5,052 bases of DNA from Candidatus Aminicenantota bacterium (GTDB lineage Bacteria; Acidobacteriota; Aminicenantia; UBA2199), in assembly GCA_020355945.1 (NCBI GenBank), contig CP070627.1, positions 5,566,355 through 5,571,406 of the forward strand, given 5' to 3'. Every line of letters starts with the position of its first letter. The stretch's first letter is position 1. The translations under genes were made by a program, and so were the position numbers. The notes beneath the pieces were generated by a model. That model saw only the letters and a list, made by a program, of their open reading frames with translations. It made no database searches and was not told where the DNA came from. Positions 1-5,052 of this stretch are shown one piece after another.

Positions 1-1
1 G

Positions 2-3000
2 TTTTCTTTACCTGGCTTTTCCAAACCGGAACCCGTTAAGTCCGAGTATCTTAAAGTACTGAAATGGCGGTGCATCGGCCCCCACCGCGGTGGTCGCGTG
101 ATAGCGGTTACCGGACATCCTGCCAAAAAGGATGTTTTTTATTTCGGTGGAACCGGCAGCGGCGTATGGAAAACCACTGACGGCGGAAAAACCTGGAAAA
201 ATATCTCCGACAAATTTTTCAAAACCAGTTCCGTCGGCGCCATCACCGTCTCTCCATCCAATCCCCATATCATATACGCGGGCATGGGAGAATGCTGCCT
301 GCGGGGAAATATTTCTCATGGTGACGGTGTCTACAAATCTATCGACGCGGGCAAAACCTGGGAACATATGGGACTGGCCAACACCCGGCACATTGCCCGT
401 ATTCTTGTTCATCCCCGAAACAGCGATATCCTGTACGTTGCTGCCCTGGGTCATGCCTTTGGTCCCAACAAGGAACGAGGGGTTTTTCGTTCTACGGACG
501 GCGGTAAAACCTGGAAAAATGTCCTGTTCCGCAGTGAAAAAGCAGGTGCAATCGACTTGATCATGGACCCGCTTGATCCCCGGGGCCTTTATTCTGCTTT
601 CTGGCAAGTTCAACGCTTCCCCTGGGGGATGGAGAGCGGGGGTCCGGACAGTGCCATTTACAAATCCATTGACGCCGGCACCACATGGAAAGATATTTCC
701 AATAACCCCGGCCTACCCGAAGGTATCAAAGGTCGAATCGGTTTGACTGTCTCTGCCGCAAATCCCCAACGGATATGGGCCATTATCGAGGCCAAGAAGA
801 AAGGCATTTACCGCTCCGATGACGGCGGAGATAACTGGAAATTAATCAGCACCAAACCGGAATTATTCCAACGACCCTGGTACTACCACCACATCAAAGC
901 CGATCCCCAGGACCCCAACACCCTCTATGTGATGAATGTGAGATTCTGGAAAACCACGGATGGAGGAAAAACCTTTAACCCAATCCCTACTCCCCACGGC
1001 GATAACCATGATTTATGGATCGATCCCAATGATCCGCTGCGAATGATCGAGGGTAATGACGGCGGGGCAGCGGTTACGTTTGATGGTGGAAAAACATGGT
1101 CCAGCATTTATAACCAGCCCACCGCTCAATTTTACCACGTCACCACGGATAACCGGTTTCCTTACCGGGTATACGGCGCCCAGCAGGATAACAGTACCAT
1201 ATCTGTTCCCAGTCGCTCGGCTAAAGGAGCCATTACCTGGGATGAATGGTACCCGGTGGGAGGATGTGAGAGCGGTTATATCGCTGTTCACCCCAAAAAT
1301 CCCGATATCGTTTATGCCGGCTGCTATGACGGCCAACTCACCCGCTACGATCATAAACTGCGGCGCCGCTGGGATATCTCTGTCTGGCCGGAAAATCCTA
1401 TGGGCTGGGGAGCAAAAGACCTCAAATACCGGTTCCAATGGACCTTTCCTATCCTGATCTCTCCCCATGATCCGGGTATATTGTTTGTGGCCGGGAACCA
1501 TATTTTCCGCTCTACTAACGAAGGACGCAGTTGGGAAGTGATTAGCCCTGACCTGACCCGGGATGACAAAAGCAAAATGGAACCTTCCGGCGGGCCTTTG
1601 ACCAAAGATAACACCAGTGTGGAATACTACGGCACGATTTTTGCTTTAGCAGAATCTCCTATAAAAAAAGGTCTCTTATGGGCTGGCAGTGATGATGGGC
1701 TTATTCATATTTCCCGGGATGGCGGGAAAAACTGGGAAAATATCACACCCGAAAATATCCCCCCATGGTCGCTGATCAGTATCATTGAACCCTCTCATTT
1801 CGACCCGGCCGCGGCTTATGGGGCAGCCACCCGGTACAAACTAAACGACTGCAAACCCTACCTCTATGTCACCAGGGATTATGGAAAAACCTGGAAAAAG
1901 ATTACCACTGGTATACCGGCCCATGACTTTACCCGGGTGATCCGGGAAGATCCCAACCGGGAAGGACTTCTTTATGCCGGCACAGAGACCGGTGTTTATT
2001 TCAGTACTGATGATGGAAAAACATGGCAATCGCTGCGGTTGAATTTACCGGTTACGCCCATTCATGATATGGTGATCCATGATAACGACCTGGTACTGGG
2101 CACCCACGGCCGTTCCTTCTGGATATTGGATGATTTAACGCTGCTCTACCAGGTGTTACAAATGAAACCGGATGAATCTATATTCATGTTTAGACCCAGG
2201 AAAACCGTCCGATTTTTCGGTAGGTCCAGGCCCTGGGAGTCCCGTGAAAAACCGGTAAATGCCGGTGAATCACTGCCGGCAGGAGTGCTGGTGAACTACT
2301 ATTTAAAGGAAAAACCAACGGAAAAACAGCCGGTGACTATTACCTTTCTTGATGCAGAGGGAAAAACCATTCGCACCTATAGGCAAAAACCTGGAAAAAA
2401 GAGAGAGCCTCCTGTTCCGGCAAAGGTCGGTATGAACCGGTTTATATGGAATTTTTCCTATGCTCCCTCTCGTGAAGTGAAAGGTGCTGTTTTCTGGGGC
2501 CCGGACCGGGTTGCCCCCCTGGCGATACCCGAAACTTACCAGGTGCGGTTGTCTGTAGGAAAAAAACAGTTAGAAAAAAGTTTTGAATTGGTAAAAGACC
2601 CTAACTTACCTGTTACGCAGGAAGAGTACCAGGAGCATTTTGATTTCCTGGTTGAGGTTCGCGATAAATTATCCCGGACTCATGATGCTGTCAATGATAT
2701 TCGCAGTATCAGGAAACAAATGGACTGGTACCTGGAGCGCACCAAAGGTAAGTCTTATTTTGAAAAAATTGAAAAAGCAGTCAAAGCTTTAAAAGAAAAA
2801 CTTCAGCCGATTGAAGATGAATTGATACAGCACAAGGCCAAAGCCAGGCAGGACCTACTCAATTACCCGGTAAAATTGAACAACAAGTTAGCGGCTTTAG
2901 GGGCATGGGTGGTCCAGTATTCGGAAGGGGCGCCTACCCAACAGGCAGTGGATGTATTTGCAGACCTGTCAAAACAAGTGGATGAGCAGTTGAACCAATT

Positions 3001-3103
3001 AAAACAGGTCATTGAGACGGACGTGGCTGCATTTAACCAATTGATCAAAGAACTGGCTGTGCCTGCGATTATTTTAGACCTCAACACAGGGGAAAAAAAA
3101 TAA
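2..3103 (+). CDS. VPS10/sortilin-type Asp-box beta-propeller protein, 5' end outside window
   Basis: The reading frame is open from base 2, giving 1033 residues and ending at TAA 3101-3103. A GTG at 98 could start a shorter protein, but it would cut off the family-typical N-terminal stretch (WRCIGPHRGGR, residues 22-32), so the true start and a probable signal peptide lie left of the window. Eleven Asp boxes (S/T-x-D-x-G-x-T-W type) begin near residues 57, 112, 163, 221, 271, 317, 358, 503, 570, 623 and 667. The propeller closes with GTHGRSFWILDD at about 700-711. Next comes an Ig/FlgD-like beta region (about 727-860), then a lysine-rich helical tail (about 870-1020). This order matches the large secreted proteins annotated as VPS10 domain or 'glycosyl hydrolase' (sortilin N-terminal family), usually 1000-1100 residues. 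I see no catalytic motif, so binding of protein or glycan outside the cytoplasm is more likely than hydrolysis. The exact ligand is unknown. Family call is strong, function weak. Confidence 0.92.
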   Translation, partial: FSLPGFSKPEPVKSEYLKVLKWRCIGPHRGGRVIAVTGHPAKKDVFYFGGTGSGVWKTTDGGKTWKNISDKFFKTSSVGAITVSPSNPHIIYAGMGECCLRGNISHGDGVYKSIDAGKTWEHMGLANTRHIARILVHPRNSDILYVAALGHAFGPNKERGVFRSTDGGKTWKNVLFRSEKAGAIDLIMDPLDPRGLYSAFWQVQRFPWGMESGGPDSAIYKSIDAGTTWKDISNNPGLPEGIKGRIGLTVSAANPQRIWAIIEAKKKGIYRSDDGGDNWKLISTKPELFQRPWYYHHIKADPQDPNTLYVMNVRFWKTTDGGKTFNPIPTPHGDNHDLWIDPNDPLRMIEGNDGGAAVTFDGGKTWSSIYNQPTAQFYHVTTDNRFPYRVYGAQQDNSTISVPSRSAKGAITWDEWYPVGGCESGYIAVHPKNPDIVYAGCYDGQLTRYDHKLRRRWDISVWPENPMGWGAKDLKYRFQWTFPILISPHDPGILFVAGNHIFRSTNEGRSWEVISPDLTRDDKSKMEPSGGPLTKDNTSVEYYGTIFALAESPIKKGLLWAGSDDGLIHISRDGGKNWENITPENIPPWSLISIIEPSHFDPAAAYGAATRYKLNDCKPYLYVTRDYGKTWKKITTGIPAHDFTRVIREDPNREGLLYAGTETGVYFSTDDGKTWQSLRLNLPVTPIHDMVIHDNDLVLGTHGRSFWILDDLTLLYQVLQMKPDESIFMFRPRKTVRFFGRSRPWESREKPVNAGESLPAGVLVNYYLKEKPTEKQPVTITFLDAEGKTIRTYRQKPGKKREPPVPAKVGMNRFIWNFSYAPSREVKGAVFWGPDRVAPLAIPETYQVRLSVGKKQLEKSFELVKDPNLPVTQEEYQEHFDFLVEVRDKLSRTHDAVNDIRSIRKQMDWYLERTKGKSYFEKIEKAVKALKEKLQPIEDELIQHKAKARQDLLNYPVKLNNKLAALGAWVVQYSEGAPTQQAVDVFADLSKQVDEQLNQLKQVIETDVAAFNQLIKELAVPAIILDLNTGEKK
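170..2026 (+). repeat. Array of 11 Asp-box (BNR) coding repeats
   Basis: Eleven 27-base in-frame units encode K/R-S/T-x-D-x-G-K-T-W-like motifs, starting at 170, 335, 488, 662, 812, 950, 1073, 1508, 1709, 1868 and 2000. Early spacing is about 40-58 codons, as expected for successive propeller blades. The gap between units seven and eight is 145 codons and probably contains blades whose Asp box has decayed, for example around the stretch encoding IAVHPKNPDIVYAGCYDG. The eighth unit (STNEGRSW) has Asn in place of the usual Asp. The repeats are protein-structural and diverged at the DNA level, so this is not a mobile or tandem DNA repeat. Confidence 0.88.
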
Positions 3104-3108
3104 TGTGA

Positions 3109-3134
3109 TTTTGCGGTTAAAATAAACCGGAAAA
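3109..3134. other. Imperfect inverted repeat in the spacer between the propeller and methyltransferase genes
   Basis: TTTTgCGGTT (3109-3118) can pair with AACCGgAAAA (3125-3134) around a 6-base loop, with one G-G mismatch in the stem. On the plus strand it is followed by A residues, not a T-run, and the stem is AT-rich, so it does not look like an efficient intrinsic terminator. It could be a weak mRNA 3'-end or leader structure for the methyltransferase gene, or chance in an AT-rich 43-bp spacer. Confidence 0.3.
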
Positions 3135-3146
3135 ATCGAGAATAAA

Positions 3147-3989
3147 ATGAAACAACTGGTAAAAAAAGTACTCACAAAGCTTAAACTTTTAGACAAAGTT
3201 ATTTTAATCTATGGCAACCTTGGGTCTATAAGATATATGAACCTTTCTCATGAGATGAAGTATCGATTAAAAGGCGCTCCCGATGGATATGCTTTACCTC
3301 CATCTTCTTTGATATATCAAGTAATTGGGCATGGATGGCGATCGATTTTTTACGATTCAGGGGATTTGATTGTAAAACATATGCTGGAACACCTTAAGCG
3401 AAATCAAATTGAGTTTAAGAATTTTTCTTCTATACTTGATTTCGGGTGTGGATGCGGACGCTTGCTGCGACATATCAAATCGCAGGGAAGCGCACAATTG
3501 CAGGGTTCCGATTATAATCGGAAACTGATCCAATGGTGCCAGGAAAATCTCAAATTCGCAGATTTTAATGTCAATCATTTAGCCCCGCCGATTCAATATC
3601 ATGATGAAGAATTTGATCTCATCTATGCCCAGTCGGTTTTTACTCACCTCAGTAAAGAGCTTCAACTCCAATGGCTGCGCGAATTGCATCGCATATTAAG
3701 ACCCAAGGGCATTTTATACTTCACCACCCACGGTGAACAATTTTTTCAAATGCTGACGGATCAACAAAAGCAAACCCTAAAAAAAGAAAATATCTTTGTC
3801 TTAAACATTGAATCCCAGGGTAAAAATTGGTGCACTTCCTTTCATTTGCCCTTATTTTTCAAACAAAAATTGAAAAAAGGATTTGAAATGATTGACTTTA
3901 TCCCGGGGAAAGATCAAATACACCTCCAACAAGATGTCAATATTTTTAAAAAAAATCACCATTTGTTTGAATTTTACAATTCCCAATGA
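3147..3989 (+). CDS. Class I SAM-dependent methyltransferase
   Basis: The 280-residue protein has a Rossmann-type methyltransferase core at about residues 90-195. Motif I is ILDFGCGCGR (96-105), which binds S-adenosylmethionine. GSD (120-122) supplies the usual acidic residue for the ribose hydroxyls. EFDLIYAQSVFTHL (155-168) is the motif IV region, and LRELHRILRPKG (177-188) is the usual post-core helix and turn. The N-terminal stretch with YALPPSSLIYQVIG (48-61) and a following F-x-x-SG resembles a conserved lead-in I associate with methyltransferases near sugar or surface-polysaccharide genes. There is no signal peptide, so it should be cytoplasmic. The substrate cannot be read from sequence. 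The ATG at 3147 is preceded by a weak GAG (3138-3140) six bases upstream, and the gene starts 43 bp after the propeller gene stop. By eye its lines run about 33-43% GC, against about 47-50% in the first part of the propeller gene. That may reflect different ancestry. Confidence 0.9.
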   Translation: MKQLVKKVLTKLKLLDKVILIYGNLGSIRYMNLSHEMKYRLKGAPDGYALPPSSLIYQVIGHGWRSIFYDSGDLIVKHMLEHLKRNQIEFKNFSSILDFGCGCGRLLRHIKSQGSAQLQGSDYNRKLIQWCQENLKFADFNVNHLAPPIQYHDEEFDLIYAQSVFTHLSKELQLQWLRELHRILRPKGILYFTTHGEQFFQMLTDQQKQTLKKENIFVLNIESQGKNWCTSFHLPLFFKQKLKKGFEMIDFIPGKDQIHLQQDVNIFKKNHHLFEFYNSQ

Positions 3990-4030
3990 TGACAGATATT
4001 ACCCTTGACCCCTGGTTTTAATATTGGATA

Positions 4031-4060
4031 CAGCAGTAAATTTTATCAACTGTTTTTTTT
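4031..4060 (+). terminator. Weak intrinsic terminator candidate after the methyltransferase gene
   Basis: A short stem (GCAGT at 4033-4037 with AACTGT around 4048-4053, using a G-U pair) is followed directly by eight T residues (4053-4060), then A and four more T. The T-run is convincing, but the stem has only four or five pairs and an 11-base loop. It lies 40-70 bases after the methyltransferase stop and just before a promoter, which is where a terminator would be expected. The T-rich stretch could instead, or also, act as an UP element for that promoter. Confidence 0.3.
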
Positions 4061-4066
4061 ATTTTG

Positions 4067-4095
4067 TTGAAAAAAATTCTCGTTGATATTATAAT
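4067..4095 (+). promoter_or_regulatory. Sigma70-type promoter for the FnIII/TIG gene
   Basis: TTGAAA (4067-4072, five of six to consensus) and TATAAT (4090-4095, perfect) are separated by exactly 17 bases. Transcription would start near 4102-4104, leaving a 5' leader of about 61 bases before the ATG at 4165. The T-rich tract at 4053-4065 upstream of the -35 resembles an UP element. The -10 box sits inside a 12-base perfect palindrome, ATATTATAATAT (4086-4097). High AT content raises the chance of accidental matches, but both boxes, the spacing and the location agree. Confidence 0.6.
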
Positions 4096-4151
4096 ATATC
4101 TCTAAACATTGAATAGGCATTGGTTTAACCGGCAAATTAAAACAATTAATC

Positions 4152-4155
4152 GAGG
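4152..4155 (+). promoter_or_regulatory. Shine-Dalgarno site of the FnIII/TIG gene
   Basis: GAGG lies nine bases before the ATG at 4165 and supports that start. The TATAAT that follows it (4156-4161) is too close to the ATG to be this gene's -10 box. Confidence 0.6.
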
Positions 4156-4164
4156 TATAATAAA

Positions 4165-4911
4165 ATGAGAAAAACAAAATTTCAAATCAAGGCACTTATT
4201 ATCTGCTTCTTATTTACAGTTGGTTTCCAATCCAACCTTGATCCTCAACTCAAGCCCCAGGAAAAAAAGAAACCCCAACTGGGAACTCCAATCCAATTAC
4301 TGCCTAAAGATAACAGTTCTTTTAAAGGTTATCCCACCACCTTGACGTTAGAGTGGAAACCGGTTAAGGAAGCGGATTCGTATGATGTGGAGATTGACTG
4401 TTTGGGCTGCCGGCAAGCGGGTAAATGGGACAGCGATACCGGTAAGGTCTGGAAAATTGGCCCGGGAATATCTAAGCCCAAATACACCTTCATATTTGCA
4501 GGCAATTACCAGGGGCGTTGGAGGGTCAGGGCTTCAAAAGATTTTTTTAATAAAGGAAAATGGAGCCCATGGCGTCATTTTAAGTTCGACACCAGCGGCA
4601 GTAAGAAAACAGCGATACAGGCCTGCGGGATTGTATTGGAATCCCTTAGTAAAACAACGGGTGCGGCAGGGGACACTCTTAATATGTTCGGCGTTTGGGG
4701 GTCCACCCTGGAGCACAAAATACCCTGCCTGAAAATCAAAGACAAAGTCATCCCGTTACCTTTACGGATATGGAGTGAGAACATGATTAAAGTTAAGATA
4801 CCGGAGGGATTGCCGCCAGGGAAGTATCAAGTGGGCGTTTATTGCCAACATCCCCAAAAGGGTCCCACCGATTCCAGTGGTTGGCTTGATTTTGAAATTA
4901 TAAAAAAATAA
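4165..4911 (+). CDS. Small exported protein with FnIII-like and IPT/TIG domains
   Basis: The protein has 248 residues. It begins with a basic n-region (RKTKFQIK) and a hydrophobic core (ALIICFLFTVGF, about 10-21), giving a probable Sec signal peptide. There is no lipobox cysteine at the expected place, so a lipoprotein is unlikely. A lysine/proline/glutamine-rich linker (about 25-42) leads to an FnIII-like fold at about 42-143: TLTLEWKPVKEADSYDVEID (59-78), then GRWRVRA (117-123) and WSPWRHFKF (133-141). Residues 155-246 fit an IPT/TIG immunoglobulin-like domain, with the typical LSKTTGAAGDTLNMFG opening and the IKVKIPEGLPPGKYQVGV ending. The mature part has five cysteines (79, 82, 154, 188, 227), including a CLGC pair in the FnIII-like domain. 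No catalytic motif is visible. It is probably a periplasmic or surface binding/adhesion module. It has its own promoter and no operon partner in the window. Domain calls are by eye and the family is not named. Confidence 0.85.
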   Translation: MRKTKFQIKALIICFLFTVGFQSNLDPQLKPQEKKKPQLGTPIQLLPKDNSSFKGYPTTLTLEWKPVKEADSYDVEIDCLGCRQAGKWDSDTGKVWKIGPGISKPKYTFIFAGNYQGRWRVRASKDFFNKGKWSPWRHFKFDTSGSKKTAIQACGIVLESLSKTTGAAGDTLNMFGVWGSTLEHKIPCLKIKDKVIPLPLRIWSENMIKVKIPEGLPPGKYQVGVYCQHPQKGPTDSSGWLDFEIIKK

Positions 4912-4983
4912 CCAATAGAGGCGCACTACAAGGGCTTCTAAAGAAATCCACCGCATCCAGCATTTACAACCAAATCGATGATC
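4912..4983. other. Non-coding start of the right-hand spacer
   Basis: I see no credible gene and no strong terminator for the FnIII/TIG gene in these 72 bases. The only notable element is a lone TACAACC half-site at 4965-4971, matching the left half of operator-like copy 2, without a clear right half. Confidence 0.4.
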
Positions 4984-4999
4984 TACAACTTTAGTTGTA
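4984..4999. promoter_or_regulatory. Operator-like inverted repeat, copy 1
   Basis: TACAACTTTAGTTGTA has perfect 7-base half-sites (TACAACT / AGTTGTA) around a central TT. It lies in the gene-free tail after the FnIII/TIG gene and matches copy 2 at 13 of 16 positions. It could form a hairpin, but what follows is TGAATTTTTAAA, not a clean T-run, and the repeated copy next to a -35 box favours a DNA-binding site for a dimeric repressor. The TACA/TGTA ends resemble BlaI/MecI/CopY boxes, but those usually have 2 bases between TACA and TGTA, against 8 here. The regulator family is therefore unassigned. Confidence 0.5.
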
Positions 5000-5030
5000 T
5001 GAATTTTTAAAAAAATTTTCCACCCAAAAA

Positions 5031-5046
5031 TACAACCTTTGGTGTA
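5031..5046. promoter_or_regulatory. Operator-like inverted repeat, copy 2, abutting a -35 box
   Basis: TACAACCTTTGGTGTA has the same 16-base frame as copy 1, with TACA/TGTA ends and C/G at positions 6 and 11. Positions 5/12 and 7/10 no longer pair. The flanking A5030 and T5047 extend the symmetry by one pair. It starts 47 bases after copy 1 begins (about 4.5 helical turns), separated by an A/T-tract-rich spacer. It ends directly against TTGACA, so a bound repressor would cover the -35 region. Confidence 0.5.
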
Positions 5047-5052
5047 TTGACA
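5047..5052 (+). promoter_or_regulatory. -35 box of a promoter reading out of the window
   Basis: TTGACA is a perfect sigma70 -35 hexamer on the final six bases. Its -10 box would fall about 17 bases beyond the right edge, so the promoter is only half visible. The A/T-rich stretch 5002-5030 upstream could assist as an UP element. The position right after operator-like copy 2 is the main reason to believe it. Confidence 0.4.

Noticed and set aside
98..100. GTG as the start codon of the propeller gene
   Set aside because: The frame is open back to base 2 and encodes the conserved family N-terminal motif (WRCIGPHRGGR) before this GTG, so the true start is outside the window.
132..560. A plus-strand open frame of 142 codons overlapping the propeller gene
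   Set aside because: It is out of frame within conserved coding sequence and has no domain or plausible start context.
8..613. A 201-codon minus-strand open frame opposite the propeller gene
   Set aside because: It lies entirely within a well-supported gene on the other strand, has no recognisable domain, and looks like a codon-bias shadow.
1013..1501. A 162-codon minus-strand open frame
   Set aside because: It is antisense to conserved Asp-box coding sequence, and the protein resembles no family I know.
2383..2402. A second copy of the DNA word AAAACCTGGAAAAA outside the propeller
   Set aside because: It is read in a different frame (encoding KPGKK) and is a chance resemblance to the Asp-box codons, not a repeat unit.
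3090..3105. Run of eight A residues at the propeller stop codon as a frameshift site
   Set aside because: It is at the very end of the frame, so slippage would change almost nothing, and no downstream structure or extended frame rewards it.
4156..4161. TATAAT as a promoter -10 box
   Set aside because: Transcription would begin about at or after the ATG at 4165, and the hexamer lies between the Shine-Dalgarno site and the start codon.
4984..5008. Hairpin TACAACTTTAGTTGTA followed by T residues as terminator of the FnIII/TIG gene
   Set aside because: The stem is AT-rich, the 3' tail is interrupted by GAA before five T residues, and a second copy sits against a -35 box, which fits an operator better. 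A minor terminator role is not excluded.

Overview
The window reads as chromosomal DNA of a bacterium, with three plus-strand genes, short spacers and no RNA gene, transposase, CRISPR array or phage gene that I can see. The large secreted VPS10/sortilin-type beta-propeller protein and the small secreted FnIII-like plus IPT/TIG protein are a pairing I associate with Acidobacteriota and Candidatus Aminicenantes-like lineages. Sigma70-type promoter boxes (TTGAAA-17-TATAAT and TTGACA) argue mildly against Bacteroidota, which normally use a different promoter consensus. This taxonomic call is inference and weak.

Layout: (1) 2-3103, a VPS10/sortilin-like Asp-box propeller protein whose first codons lie left of the window. 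(2) A 43-bp spacer with an imperfect hairpin. (3) 3147-3989, a class I SAM-dependent methyltransferase that is visibly AT-richer than its left neighbour. (4) A 175-bp AT-rich spacer (3990-4164) with a weak terminator candidate followed by a near-consensus sigma70 promoter, so the third gene probably starts its own transcript. (5) 4165-4911, a small exported protein with an FnIII-like domain and an IPT/TIG domain. (6) 4912-5052, a gene-free tail with two copies of a 16-bp inverted repeat (TACAAC...TGTA type). The second copy abuts a perfect TTGACA box on the last bases of the window. This looks like the operator/promoter of a repressor-controlled gene just to the right.

The first gene may read through into the methyltransferase gene (43-bp gap, no convincing terminator), but no shared pathway is evident. 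The propeller and FnIII/TIG proteins are both probably surface or periplasmic recognition proteins. The methyltransferase is of a type often found among surface-polysaccharide or small-molecule modification genes. I found no clear new multi-gene system; the paired operator at the right edge is the most distinctive unexplained signal.
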